DNA of 64,000 nt from Lysobacter enzymogenes (GCF_017355525.1 NZ_CP067395.1:5158501-5222500); one strand, 5' to 3'. Shown: positions 9,498 through 18,705, numbered from the stretch's first letter. Notes: generated from the letters alone by a model not told the origin. Numbers and translations: made by a program.

Positions 9498-9707
9498 GTC
9501 CGATCCCTCGTGTTTGGCGCCGCCGCGGCGGCGGAACGATCCTGCGGTGCACGCGCATAAGACGTACACGAGCTAAGAACGCGGTTGTGAAGCCGGACCG
9601 GACGTGCGCGGACGATGCGGGGACGCAACAAGCTTTTTTCGCCGGCGGAAAGCCGTGCGCGAGAGGAAAAAGCGGGACGGCGTCAGCGCGAGCCCGAAGC
9701 TGTCGTG

Positions 9708-9733
9708 GGCGGGCCTTCAGGCCCGACGCTTCG
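9708..9733. repeat. Dispersed GC-rich repeat, family B
   Basis: Reads on the minus strand as a copy of the GTCGGGCCYGAAGGCC element that also occurs at 346-368, 32345-32368 and, truncated, at 47849-47861. It lies in the 250-bp gap between the PepSY gene and the YegP gene, and its small palindrome may also serve as an end-of-transcript hairpin. Confidence 0.6.
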
Positions 9734-9748
9734 GTTCCGGATCGCGGC

Positions 9749-10870
9749 TCAGCGCCCGCGGCGTCGGCGCCAGAACAGGAAGCCGGTGACGAGCAGGAAC
9801 GGCGGCATCAATCCGGTCAGCGCGATCGACACCTGCCACACGCGCCCGCCGACGAAGCCGCCGTGCAGCGGATACATCGCCTCGTACGCGCGCGCGCCGG
9901 GCCCTTGCCGGGTCGCGTCCAAGCTGCCGAGCACCGCGCCGCGGTAGGGATCGATCCAGACCATGCTGCGCCCGACCGGATGCCACTCGTCGACGGCGCG
10001 CGCGCGGATCGTGACCAATCCGCTGTCTTTCTTCGGCAAGCCGATCCGGCGCAACTGCGCGCCCGCAAGCGGCGCGCCGGGCGCGACCGCGGCGTCGGCG
10101 GCGCGCAGCACCGCGGCCCAGTCGATCGCCGCGTCCGCGCGCGCGGCCAGTTTCGGCGGCTTGGGCGGCTTGGCTTCGGCGAACGCCGCGCGCAAGGCGC
10201 TGCGCGCGATTTCGTCGTAGACCATCGCGGTGCCGGTCAGCGCCGCCAGCAAGGTCAGCGGCAGCAACCACAGGCCGATGCCGCGATGCCAGCTCAGCCA
10301 GCGCCGCGTCGGCGGACCGCGGTACCACTTCAGGCTCGCCGCCAGCGCCGACCAGCGCGGCCACCACAGGTACAGGCCGCTGAGCAGCATGAACACCGCG
10401 ACGATGCCGACTACGCCGAGCACCTGCTCGCCGTTCTTGCCGGCCAGCAGATGGGTGTGCCAGTCGCGCAGCCACAGGATCAGGTCGTTGCCGGTGTTGC
10501 GGGTCAGCAACAGTTCGCCGCTGGCCGGGTCGAAATAGCGCCGCTCGTTGTTGGGGAAATAGCCTTGCCACACCGGGAACGCGTCGCTCGGCAAATCGAG
10601 CGAGCTCATGCCCTGGCTCTGCCAGTGCGCGACGATCCGCTCCAGCGCCTGCGCGCGTTGCTGCGGGGTCGTCTGCGCATCGCGCTGCAACTGCGGATAC
10701 GCCCACAGCCCCAGTTCGCGCTGGAACGTCAGCACCGTGCCCGACAACGCGACCAGCGCGAACAGCGTGCCCAGGCTCAGGCCCAGCCACAGGTGCAGCC
10801 ACTTCAGCGCCGCGCGCAGGCGGCGCGGCTTGGGCTTGGATGGTGCGGCAGTGGCCTGGCTGGCGTTCAT
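9749..10870 (-). CDS. PepSY-associated transmembrane protein (probable siderophore-iron reductase type)
   Basis: 373 residues with four predicted membrane helices: about 24-46 (WLHLWLGLSLGTLFALVALS), 148-170, 197-220 and 345-365. Histidines lie next to or within helices (KWLHLWLG, DWHTHLLAG, SWHRGIGLW, YPLHGGF), as in the PiuB/FecR-like heme-containing PepSY_TM family thought to reduce ferric siderophores at the inner membrane. PepSY segments fill the periplasmic loops. It follows the siderophore receptor by 28 bp on the same strand, so co-transcription under the same Fur box is likely. Confidence 0.85.
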   Translation of the reverse strand: MNASQATAAPSKPKPRRLRAALKWLHLWLGLSLGTLFALVALSGTVLTFQRELGLWAYPQLQRDAQTTPQQRAQALERIVAHWQSQGMSSLDLPSDAFPVWQGYFPNNERRYFDPASGELLLTRNTGNDLILWLRDWHTHLLAGKNGEQVLGVVGIVAVFMLLSGLYLWWPRWSALAASLKWYRGPPTRRWLSWHRGIGLWLLPLTLLAALTGTAMVYDEIARSALRAAFAEAKPPKPPKLAARADAAIDWAAVLRAADAAVAPGAPLAGAQLRRIGLPKKDSGLVTIRARAVDEWHPVGRSMVWIDPYRGAVLGSLDATRQGPGARAYEAMYPLHGGFVGGRVWQVSIALTGLMPPFLLVTGFLFWRRRRGR

Positions 10871-10898
10871 GGCTCGGCGCGTGGAGTGGAGACGACGA

Positions 10899-13019
10899 TC
10901 AGAAGCGGTGCGACCAGCTCAGGTTGAGCACGCGGCCGCGGCCGGCCACGTAGGTGTCGTTGCGCGGCGTGCTCTGCGAGTAGTAGGTCACGTACTGCTC
11001 GTCGAACAGGTTTTCCACGCCGACGTTGAGCTGGCCCAGCGGCAGCTTGAAGCGGCCTTGCAGGTCGACGGTGGTATAGCCGTCGGCGCTGGCCACGCGC
11101 ACGCCCTTGGCGTCGAAGTCGCGGTCGATCGAGCGGCTGCCTTGCAGACGGGTGGCGAACCAGTCGTTCCAACTCTGGTCCCAGAACGCGGTGACGCGGT
11201 CGGGGCTGATGTTGACGCCCGGCAGATCGCTGTCGACGCGGTCGTCGCCGTCGCTGTCGTAGCGGCCCTTGCCGCGCGCGTAACCCAGGCCGACGCGGCC
11301 GGCGTCGGAGAACTGGAACGCGACGTTGCCTTCGATGCCGCGGATTTCGGTGCGCTCGCGCACGACGAAATAGCTCTGGGTGTTGCGGTCGAACTGCAGG
11401 CGCGAGCCGAGGTCGGAATCGGACCAGTACGCGGCCAGGTGCGCGAGCCAGCGGCCGTTGTCGAAGTCGACGCCGATTTCGCGGTTGTCCGACACCACCG
11501 GCGACAGGTCGACCAGCTTGTCCACGCTCTGGTTCGGCGTGGTGATGCCGCGCAGCACCCGGCCGATGTCGGCGACGGTGTAGCCCTCCGAGTACGAGGC
11601 GTAGAACTTCAGCGCGTCGGTGGCTTCGAACACGATGCCGTAGTTCGGCAGGGTTTCGCGGGTCTTGGGCTTGCCGCCGCGGACGAAGCGGCTGCCGCCG
11701 GCGTTGGCCGGAATGGTGCTGAAATCGCCGACCTTGAGCTCGCCGCGCTCGTGGCGCACGCCCGCGGTCAGCATCACCTTGTCGGCGACCCACCACTCGG
11801 CCTGCAGGAACGGCGACCACGATTCGTACTGGGTTTCCGGCACCCACTTGAGCTGCGACACCACCAGCTCCTGGTAGGTCTTGTCGCGGTTCCAGTCCAG
11901 GCCGACGATCGCGCGCAGGCGCTGGCCGAACAGGTTGTCGCGCGACCAGCTGAACTTGCCGCCGACTTTTTCCGACACGTTCTGCGACTGGTCCCACCAA
12001 TGCAGGTCGCGGCCGTCGCGCCAGAAATCTTCCCAATCGGTGGCGCCGTACAGGCCCTTGAAGTCGACCCAGAACAGCTGCGCGTTGAGATAGCCGCCGG
12101 CCAGCGACTTGTCGGTGTAGTCCAGCACCACCGAGGTCGAGCGGTTCTGCGGCCCGCGGCCTTCGCGGCTGCCGCGCGCGGAGGTCGCGAGCTTGCCGGT
12201 GCGGATGTCGCCGTTGACGGTGATGTAGTCGTTGTTGCCGCGCAACTGGTAGCGGTTCGCGGTCAGTTGCAGGCGCTTGTCCTCGTCGATGTCCCAGCCG
12301 GCCTTGGCGAACAGGTTGTAGCTGCGCGCGTCCATCAGGTCGCCCTGGATGTCGTTGACCGCGATCGCCTTGCCGTTGCCGTCGTAAAACAGCCCTTCGC
12401 TGGCGTAGGACGCGCCGCCGACGAAATCCACGTCGCCGCTGCGGGTGCCGAACACGTACGACGCGCGGTAGCCGACGCTGTCGCTTTGCTTCGGCAGCGC
12501 GCTGCTGACGCCGACGTTGACGTCCTGGAACATCGCGCCGTCTTCGCGCGGGGCGCGCTTGGTGATGATGTTGATGATGCCGCCGGACGCGCCCAGGCCC
12601 TGTAGCGCGTTGGCGCCGTGGATGACTTCGATGCGTTCGATCATCGCCGGATCGATGGTGTGGCCGTCGCGGCCGCCTTCGCGCAGCGGGGTCGACTGCG
12701 GCACGCCGTCGACCAGGTACAGCGGCTTGCGCCCGCGCAGGGTTTCGCCGGCGTTGGTCAGCTTCTGCCGCGAGGGCGAGAACGAGGGGATCAGGTTGGC
12801 CAGGATCTGCGACACGTCCTGGGTCACCGCCAACTGCTGCTTGAGCTGCTCGGCGTCGATCACGGTGATGGTGTTGGCCAGCGCCGCTTCCGAATTGGGC
12901 ATGCGGCTGGTGCTGGCCGAGACGGTGACGCGATCGAGATCCTTGGCCTCGTCGGCGTGGGCGACGGGCGCGACGAGGACGGCCAGCACGGCGCTGGCGA
13001 GAAGCTGGGGACGGAGCAT
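10899..13019 (-). CDS. TonB-dependent siderophore receptor, IutA-like
   Basis: 706 residues. A signal peptide ends near AHADEA, followed by a plug domain (about 30-160) with NAGETLRGRKPLYLVDGVP and IERIEVIHGANALQGLGASG, then a 22-strand barrel. The end, DGYTTVDLQGRFKLPLGQLN with VENLFDEQYVTYY and terminal Phe (SWSHRF), matches the IutA (ferric aerobactin) branch and outer-membrane barrel rules. The ligand is therefore probably a hydroxamate/citrate-type siderophore, but this is inference. A Fur-box-like site precedes it, and a PepSY protein gene follows in the same operon. Confidence 0.9.
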   Translation of the reverse strand: MLRPQLLASAVLAVLVAPVAHADEAKDLDRVTVSASTSRMPNSEAALANTITVIDAEQLKQQLAVTQDVSQILANLIPSFSPSRQKLTNAGETLRGRKPLYLVDGVPQSTPLREGGRDGHTIDPAMIERIEVIHGANALQGLGASGGIINIITKRAPREDGAMFQDVNVGVSSALPKQSDSVGYRASYVFGTRSGDVDFVGGASYASEGLFYDGNGKAIAVNDIQGDLMDARSYNLFAKAGWDIDEDKRLQLTANRYQLRGNNDYITVNGDIRTGKLATSARGSREGRGPQNRSTSVVLDYTDKSLAGGYLNAQLFWVDFKGLYGATDWEDFWRDGRDLHWWDQSQNVSEKVGGKFSWSRDNLFGQRLRAIVGLDWNRDKTYQELVVSQLKWVPETQYESWSPFLQAEWWVADKVMLTAGVRHERGELKVGDFSTIPANAGGSRFVRGGKPKTRETLPNYGIVFEATDALKFYASYSEGYTVADIGRVLRGITTPNQSVDKLVDLSPVVSDNREIGVDFDNGRWLAHLAAYWSDSDLGSRLQFDRNTQSYFVVRERTEIRGIEGNVAFQFSDAGRVGLGYARGKGRYDSDGDDRVDSDLPGVNISPDRVTAFWDQSWNDWFATRLQGSRSIDRDFDAKGVRVASADGYTTVDLQGRFKLPLGQLNVGVENLFDEQYVTYYSQSTPRNDTYVAGRGRVLNLSWSHRF

Positions 13020-13060
13020 GGGGAGGGCGGGCCTGAGAACTGCGACAGGGCTCGCATGTT

Positions 13061-13083
13061 AATGCGAACCATTCTCAGATCAA
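13061..13083 (-). promoter_or_regulatory. Fur-box-like operator and promoter of the siderophore receptor operon
   Basis: On the minus strand the site reads TGAGAATGGTTCGCATT (13061-13077), close to the Fur consensus of GATAAT-type repeats. A TTGATC -35-like hexamer lies directly upstream (13078-13083), so the operator would cover the promoter. About 45 bp from the receptor start codon. Iron repression through Fur is inferred. Confidence 0.7.
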
Positions 13084-13215
13084 GGGCCGCGGATCGGGTG
13101 GGGCGGGGGAGAGGCCCGCGTTGGATCAAAAGACGAGTCGTTTCAATCGCTTAGCCGGAGTGGTGCGGGTGCGCGAGTTCGCCGGAACCGAGGCTTGCGC
13201 CGCGGAAGGTCGCTC

Positions 13216-13244
13216 CGCGGTCGCGGCTTGCGCCGCTCCTACAG
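13216..13244 (-). repeat. REP-like dispersed repeat, family A (single copy)
   Basis: Contains the same TAGGAGCGGCGCAAGCCGCG core (minus strand) found as inverted doublets at 20691-20847 and 43896-43987. It sits in the 328-bp gap between the receptor and rbsK, in which I see no gene apart from this repeat and the Fur site. Confidence 0.65.
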
Positions 13245-13347
13245 GTGGATCGCGTAGCGGCCCTACCTGCTGTGGGGCGGCGACCGCGACAACGTAACGA
13301 CGACGAAACATCCGATGCGGGGTCAGGCCGCAACGCAACCTGCGACC

Positions 13348-14325
13348 TCAGCCGAACCGCGCCCGCACCTCGCCATCGCGCGGCATCGCCGCCGCCGCGC
13401 CCGCGCGTTCGGTCGACAACCCGGCGAAGCGCACCGCATAGCGCACGTGTTCGCCGAACGCCGCCTGCGCCGCGCGCGCCAGCGAGGCCGCCAGCGCGCC
13501 GTTGAAGGCATCGCCCGCGCCGGTGGTGTCGACGGCCTTCACCGCCGCCGCCTCGCAGCGATAGAACGCCTGCGCATCGCCGCGCAGCGCGCCGTCGGCG
13601 TGCGAGACGAAGCAGCCCGACTTGCCCAGGGTGACGACCACGCTGCCGTGCGCCAGCAACTGCCGGCAATGCGCGTGCAGCGCCGCATCGTCGAGGCCGG
13701 CCAGCGCGTCCGGGTCCAGCGCCGCGCCGCCGCGCCGCTGCAACTGCGCGCAGAACTCGGTTTCGTTCGGCGTGGCGATGTCGGTCAGCGCCCACAGCGC
13801 GTCGCTGGCCAGCGCATCGGCCGGGGCCGGATTGAGCAGGGTCGATCCGCCGGCATCGCGCGCGCGCGCGAACGCGGCCACGGCCGATTCCAGCGGGGTT
13901 TCCAGTTGGGTCAGCACCACCTGCGCGGCGTCCAGCGCCGCCGCGTGCTCGGCGACGAAGGCCGGCGACAGCTCGGCGTTGGCGCCGGGGCCGATCACGA
14001 TGCTGTTGCGGCCGTCTTTGTCGACGTAGATGCCGGCGGTGCCGGTCGGCTGCGCGCTGCGCAGGTCGCGCAGGTCGATGCCGTCGCCGGCGGCGAGCGC
14101 GCGCGCCAACTGGCCGCCGGCGTCCTCGCCGAGCGCGCACACGAACGCGGTCGCCGCGCCCGCGCGCGCCGCCGCGGTGGCCTGGTTGAAGCCCTTGCCG
14201 CCGGGGCCGGTGTGGTAGGTGCCGGCCAGGGTTTCGCCCGGGCGCGGCAACTGCGCCAGCGCCCACACGTGGTCGACGTTGAACGAGCCGACGACGACGA
14301 CGCGGCCTTGCTTGGAATCGCTCAT
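13348..14325 (-). CDS. rbsK: Ribokinase (PfkB family)
   Basis: 325 residues. Phosphorylates ribose to ribose-5-phosphate. N-terminal motif VVVGSFNVDHVWALAQLPRP and GPGGKGFNQATAAARAG match PfkB signature 1 and the sugar lid. The C-terminal DTTGAGDAFNGALAAS is signature 2, with the catalytic Asp and anion hole. It starts 3 bp after the stop of the upstream nucleoside transporter, so the pair is very probably translated together. In that context it would phosphorylate ribose released from imported nucleosides, although a direct nucleoside-kinase activity cannot be excluded. Confidence 0.9.
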   Translation of the reverse strand: MSDSKQGRVVVVGSFNVDHVWALAQLPRPGETLAGTYHTGPGGKGFNQATAAARAGAATAFVCALGEDAGGQLARALAAGDGIDLRDLRSAQPTGTAGIYVDKDGRNSIVIGPGANAELSPAFVAEHAAALDAAQVVLTQLETPLESAVAAFARARDAGGSTLLNPAPADALASDALWALTDIATPNETEFCAQLQRRGGAALDPDALAGLDDAALHAHCRQLLAHGSVVVTLGKSGCFVSHADGALRGDAQAFYRCEAAAVKAVDTTGAGDAFNGALAASLARAAQAAFGEHVRYAVRFAGLSTERAGAAAAMPRDGEVRARFG

Positions 14326-14328
14326 GGC

Positions 14329-15627
14329 TTACGACGCGAAGTGGGTCAGCACGCCGGCGATGGTCGCGGTCATGAAAGTGGCGATCGAGCCGCCAAGCAC
14401 CGCGCGCAGGCCGAACCGGGCCAGGTCCTGGCGGCGTTCCGGGGCGAGCCCGCCGATGCCGCCGATCTGGATCGCGATCGAGGAGAAGTTGGCGAAACCG
14501 CACAGCGCATAGGTCGCGATCAGGCGGCCTTCCTCGCTGAGGCTCACGCCCGACACCTTGCCGTTCACGATGTCGGCCAGATGGGTGTAGGCGACGAATT
14601 CGTTGAGCACGACCTTCTCGCCGATCAGCCCGCCGACCACGTTGGCGTCGGCCCACGGCGTACCGATGACCCAGGCGATCGGCGCCAGCACGAAGCCGAG
14701 GATGGTCGACAGGTCGGTCGGCTTGCCGATCGCCGCGGCCAGACCGGTCTGCTCGCCGATCCAGGTCAGCGGCGCGTTGATCAGCGCCATCAGGGCGATG
14801 AAGGCCAGCAGCATCGCGCCGATGTTCAGCGCCAGGCGCAGGCCGTCGCCGGCGCCCGCGGCGGCGGCGTCGATGATGTTGGCGGTGTTCTTTTCCACTT
14901 CCATCTTGATCGTGCCGCGGGTCAGCGGCTCGCCGGTTTCCGGAATCAGGATCTTGGCGATCACCAGCGTCGCCGGCGCCGCCATGATCGAGGCCGCCAG
15001 CAGGTGCTTGGCGTAGAACGCCTGCGCCGCCGGATCGCCGGCGCCGAGCATGCCGACGTAGGCCGCGAGCACGCCGCCGGCGATGTGGGCCATGCCGCCG
15101 ATCATCATCGTGATCAGCTCCGACTCGGTCATTTTCGGAATGTACGGGCGCACCGTCAGCGGCGCCTCGGTCTGGCCGATGAACACGCTGGCGCAGACGC
15201 TGGTGGTTTCCGCGCCGGACACGCGCATGACCTTGGTGATCGCCCAGGCCATGCCGCGCACCACCGCCTGCATCACGCCCAGGTGGTACAGCACGCCCAT
15301 CAGCGCGGAGAAGAAGATGATCGTCGGCAGCACCTGGAAGGCGAAGATGAAGCCGAATTTGCTGACGTCCATGAGGTCGCCGAAGATGAACTTCGAACCG
15401 GCGCCGACGAATTCCAGGACCTTGACGAAGCCCTTGCCGATCGCGTCGAACACGTCCTTGCCGCCCGGCACCAGCAGCACCACCGCGGCGAACGCGATCT
15501 GCAGGGTGATGCCGGTGGCGACCAGCTTCCAGTCGACCTTGCGGCGGTTGACCGAGAACACCCAGGCGATGCCGACGAGCACCGCCAGACCGAACAGGCC
15601 GAAGCCCACGCGCAAAATCGAATCCAC
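14329..15627 (-). CDS. NupC family concentrative nucleoside transporter
   Basis: 432 residues, inner-membrane protein of the CNT family that takes up nucleosides with H+ or Na+. Diagnostic segments are FFSALMGVLYHLGVMQ, the nucleoside-site block SVFIGQTEAPLTVRPY, AGGVLAAYVGMLG, and NEFVAYTHLADI followed by CGFANFSSIAIQIGGIGGLAP near the C-terminus. All helices expected for CNT are visible. The length is slightly above E. coli NupC (400). It is the first gene of the transporter-ribokinase pair. Confidence 0.93.
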   Translation of the reverse strand: MDSILRVGFGLFGLAVLVGIAWVFSVNRRKVDWKLVATGITLQIAFAAVVLLVPGGKDVFDAIGKGFVKVLEFVGAGSKFIFGDLMDVSKFGFIFAFQVLPTIIFFSALMGVLYHLGVMQAVVRGMAWAITKVMRVSGAETTSVCASVFIGQTEAPLTVRPYIPKMTESELITMMIGGMAHIAGGVLAAYVGMLGAGDPAAQAFYAKHLLAASIMAAPATLVIAKILIPETGEPLTRGTIKMEVEKNTANIIDAAAAGAGDGLRLALNIGAMLLAFIALMALINAPLTWIGEQTGLAAAIGKPTDLSTILGFVLAPIAWVIGTPWADANVVGGLIGEKVVLNEFVAYTHLADIVNGKVSGVSLSEEGRLIATYALCGFANFSSIAIQIGGIGGLAPERRQDLARFGLRAVLGGSIATFMTATIAGVLTHFAS

Positions 15628-15950
15628 TCCACTCTCCCCGGGCGCCGGAGCCCCGGCGGCTTTTGGACGTCTAATAGTCGGCGCAGCCTAGAGGCAGAGC
15701 GTGCCAGCGGCAAGCCGCGGCGCAGCGCAGGCGCGAAAACCGGCGATTTTAGCGGTGCGGCGGCCCGGATGGGCGGTCGATCGGCGCTCGCGGCGGCGCG
15801 CGCAGGCCCGGCCGGGCGCTGCGGAAGCGGCCGGAAATCGCTGGAGACGGGAAAAACCGCGGTCTGGCGCGCTCGCGCGCGGCGCGGAGGCGGCCAAACG
15901 CGCCGACCACGCCGAGTTAGGCCGAATCGTTCATCCGGCCCGCGCGGCGG

Positions 15951-17096
15951 TCAAAGATCGCGCGCCACCACCCGGTTGCGGCCGGATTGCTTGGCCCGTT
16001 GCAGGCGCTGGTCGGCGCGCCGCAGCAGCCGCGACAGGTCGCCGCCTTCCTGCGGAAACGTCACCAGCCCGGCGCTGAAGCTCAGCCACAGCGGCTCGGC
16101 GCCGCGGCCGGGTTCGAACGGACGCTCGGCCACGCTGCGGCGGATCGCGTCGACTTCCTCGAACGCGGTGCCCAGCGGCTTGCGCATCACCAGCAGGAAT
16201 TCGCCGCCGGACAGCCGCACCAGCCATTCGCTGGGTTCGGCCTGCTCGCGCAGCACCGCGACCAGATGGCGCAGGCTGCGGTCGCCGAGGCGGTGGCCGT
16301 AGTCGTCGTTGATGCGTTTGAAATGGTCCAGGTCGATCAGCGCCAGGGTCAGGCTGCCGCCGTCGCGGCGCACCGCGTCGAACAGGCGCGGGATGCGATG
16401 GGTCAGCCAGGTCCGGTTCGGCAGCCGGGTCAGGCCGTCGGTGCCGGACATCTCGATCAGCCGCTGCATGCGGTAGACGACCATCGAGGTGGCCAGGGTC
16501 ATCATCGCCAGCAGCACCAGGCGCTGGGTCTGGCTGCCGACGGTGACCGCGCCGTAATCGCTGGACATCAGGTCCTCGGGCGAACCGGCGGCGGCGAACA
16601 CCCACAGCACCAGCAGGCCGTATTGCAGCAGCGCCAACACGCCGGAGAACAAGGTCACCCGGCCGTCGCTGCGCAGCGCGGTCATCAGGATCGCGAGCAG
16701 ATAGCCGCACCACACGATCAGGCTGTTGAGCCCGGCCGGCAGGTGCTGCACCGCCAGCATCGCCAGCACCGCGGTGGTCGCGGTGACGTCGAAGGCCGCG
16801 GTGCAGAACGGCAGCCAGCGGTAGCGGCGCTGGCGCCGCGCCAGCCCCAGCCACAGTTGCGAGAACACGTTGACGAAGACCGCGCCGCCCAGGCCGATCA
16901 GGGTTTCCTTGACGCTGCCGCCGCCGAGCGCGTTGAACAGCGGCAACAGCAGCAGCATCGCCGCCAGCACCGCGCGCAGCCGCGCCACCAGCAGTTCGCC
17001 GCCGGCGCCGATCTCGAGCATGATTTCGTCCGGGCGCGACAGCAGCGCGATCAACACGTTGCGCATCCGTCCGCCTATGCCCTGGTACATCCCCAT
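15951..17096 (-). CDS. Membrane-bound GGDEF-domain protein with degenerate SGGEF signature
   Basis: About 381 residues. The N-terminal 200 residues contain five or six hydrophobic helices (such as VLAAMLLLLPLFNALGGGS and GVLALLQYGLLVLWVFAAA), unlike named sensor families I recognise. The C-terminal 160 residues are a GGDEF domain: TDGLTRLPNRTWL, LALIDLDHFKRINDDYGHRLGD, and then WLVRLSGGEFLLV where GG(D/E)EF is expected. The first Gly and the third-position acid of the signature are replaced, so diguanylate cyclase activity is doubtful and a c-di-GMP or GTP-binding role is possible. No RxxD inhibitory site is evident. ATG at 17096 chosen; 17126 and 17090 are alternatives. Confidence 0.85.
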   Translation of the reverse strand: MGMYQGIGGRMRNVLIALLSRPDEIMLEIGAGGELLVARLRAVLAAMLLLLPLFNALGGGSVKETLIGLGGAVFVNVFSQLWLGLARRQRRYRWLPFCTAAFDVTATTAVLAMLAVQHLPAGLNSLIVWCGYLLAILMTALRSDGRVTLFSGVLALLQYGLLVLWVFAAAGSPEDLMSSDYGAVTVGSQTQRLVLLAMMTLATSMVVYRMQRLIEMSGTDGLTRLPNRTWLTHRIPRLFDAVRRDGGSLTLALIDLDHFKRINDDYGHRLGDRSLRHLVAVLREQAEPSEWLVRLSGGEFLLVMRKPLGTAFEEVDAIRRSVAERPFEPGRGAEPLWLSFSAGLVTFPQEGGDLSRLLRRADQRLQRAKQSGRNRVVARDL

Positions 17097-17216
17097 CCTT
17101 CGATCCCGGCGGCCCCGCGCGAGCATAGCGCGAGCGCGGCTCGGCGCTGCGTGGGCGAGCGCGCGGTTCCGGGCAATCGGGCGCCGCGCCGGGGCAGGCG
17201 CGGCGCCCGGGAACGA

Positions 17217-17807
17217 TCAGCCGATGCCGCGGATCGCCACCCACAGCGCCAGCGCGGCGAACACCGCGGCGGCGACCAGGCGCGCGGTCTTCAGCGGCAG
17301 GCGGTCGGCGAAGCGGGCGCCGAGCAGGGCCACCGGCACGTTCGCCAGCAGCATGCCGACGGTGGTGCCGACGATCACCGCCCACAGCGGCTCGTAGCGG
17401 GTCGCCAGCAGGACCGTGGCGACCTGGGTCTTGTCGCCGATTTCGGCGAAGAAGAACGCGATCGTGGTGGCGATGAAGGCGCCGCGCGCGGAGAACTGGG
17501 TCTCGCCCTCGTCGAGTTTGTCCGGCTTGAGCGTCCACAGCGCCACCGCCAGGAAGCTTGCGGCGACCACCCAGCGCAGGATTTCGGGCTTCAGGAACGC
17601 GGCGACCAGGGTGCCGAACCAGGCCGCGAGCGCGTGGTTGAGCAAGGTGGCCAGCAGGATGCCGGCGATGATCGGGATGGGCTTGCGGAAGCGCGCGGCC
17701 AGCAACAGGGCCAGCAACTGCGTCTTGTCGCCGATTTCGGCCAACGCGACGGTGCCGGTCGACACGGCGGTAGCGACGACCCAGGCCGGGAGGAGGGACA
17801 GATCCAT
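17217..17807 (-). CDS. mneA: UPF0016/TMEM165-type manganese exporter
   Basis: 196 residues, six predicted membrane helices in two repeats. Each repeat starts with the family motif E-x-G-D-K-T-Q: ALAEIGDKTQLLALLLAARF near residue 21 and FFAEIGDKTQVATVLLATRY near residue 121. The family exports Mn2+ (MneA in Vibrio and Xanthomonas). The manganese-sensing yybP-ykoY riboswitch in its leader strongly supports this role. The frame extends upstream into the riboswitch (to 17879), but the ATG at 17807 follows a GGAG ribosome-binding site and matches the family start. Confidence 0.9.
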   Translation of the reverse strand: MDLSLLPAWVVATAVSTGTVALAEIGDKTQLLALLLAARFRKPIPIIAGILLATLLNHALAAWFGTLVAAFLKPEILRWVVAASFLAVALWTLKPDKLDEGETQFSARGAFIATTIAFFFAEIGDKTQVATVLLATRYEPLWAVIVGTTVGMLLANVPVALLGARFADRLPLKTARLVAAAVFAALALWVAIRGIG

Positions 17808-17817
17808 GAGAGCTCCA

Positions 17818-17867
17818 GGGTCGGGCATTCGCGTGGACGCGAAGGCAAACGCCGCGCGGCCCGACCC
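17818..17867 (-). promoter_or_regulatory. Expression-platform hairpin ahead of the manganese exporter
   Basis: Two 9-nt arms pair perfectly (17859-17867 with 17818-17826; GGGTCGGGC with GCCCGACCC on the transcript). The 3' arm ends directly at the GGAG ribosome-binding site of the exporter gene. The hairpin could sequester the site or be disrupted by the riboswitch, so translational control is inferred. Confidence 0.55.
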
Positions 17868-17872
17868 GGGTA

Positions 17873-18039
17873 CGCACAACGCCTGCCTTCGGTCTTGCCC
17901 GTGGTCGCTGGCTCGAGGTCCGTGGACGCTCGCGCTGGCTGCCGCTCATGCGCCATGGCCTGCTGGCCAAGTGTGTTGACGCATGCCCCCGCGAGCCGAA
18001 GCCAGCGGGTGGGCTACTCCCCGGAGGAGGAAAGTGCGC
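17873..18039 (-). ncRNA. yybP-ykoY manganese riboswitch (aptamer)
   Basis: On the minus strand the conserved elements occur in order: GGGGAGTAGCCC (18022-18011), a GC hairpin, GGGGGCATGCGTCAACACAC in the middle, and GGGCAAGACCGAAGGCAGG (17900-17882). These are the two loop consensus blocks that build the Mn2+ site in the yybP-ykoY class. Terminal CGCAC/GTGCG segments can close P1. The downstream gene is an UPF0016 Mn2+ exporter, a classic target of this class that is switched on by manganese. Boundaries are approximate. Confidence 0.88.
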
Positions 18040-18248
18040 GCATTGTAGCCACATCGGCAGCGGCCTGCAGCAAATGAGAGGCTTTCGCGCTTGCGAGCGT
18101 TCTCATGCGGTCGAGCGCCGATATCGGGGCCGACCGCAGCGGTGCAGCTCCGCCGTAGCTTCCGAAGTCCGGTTGCCCGCAGTCCACGGCTGTCACTCCA
18201 TGGCCCCAAGTACGTCGTCCCGGCGAAAACCGGAATCCACAAGATCCA

Positions 18249-18284
<36 letters not shown>

Positions 18285-18456
18285 GTGCCTGCTCGTGCTC
18301 GCCTCCGAGCCGAAGCAACTGCCCGCAGACCCGAAGGGCGCGCGCATGGATGCGCGCGTGCGGGACCGGGGCAGGATGCCCCTTGTCCCGCATCCCTGCG
18401 CAACTGACGAGCCATGGTGGCTCTTGATTCGAAGAACAAGGAAAGCGCCTTTCTTT

Positions 18457-18490
18457 GGTTACTTTCTTTGGCAAGACAAAGAAAGTGACC
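18457..18490. repeat. Inverted repeat with 14-bp stem (dispersed xanthomonad-type palindrome)
   Basis: GGTTACTTTCTTTG (18457-18470) pairs with CAAAGAAAGTGACC (18477-18490) around a 6-nt loop, with one mismatch (T opposite G as wobble). Its low GC stands out from the surrounding DNA. Similar palindromes are common between genes of Xanthomonadaceae. It could act as a hairpin terminator or as a mobile palindrome. Confidence 0.65.
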
Positions 18491-18705
18491 CGGCCGCTTG
18501 CGGACGGAAGCTCTGGATTTTCGCTTGTCGTCGCTCGTTGCTTCGACAAGAGAAAAAGCAACGACAAAACACATTCCGACTTCTGCCGGAATAAAAGCCC
18601 GAGAGTCGCGCGACCCCCAAGAAGCTCAGCGAAGCAGCGCCACCACGACCCACATCGCTCTCATCGTCTCCCGCAGCGCCCAAAGCCAAACCGCATCACC
18701 GGCAG

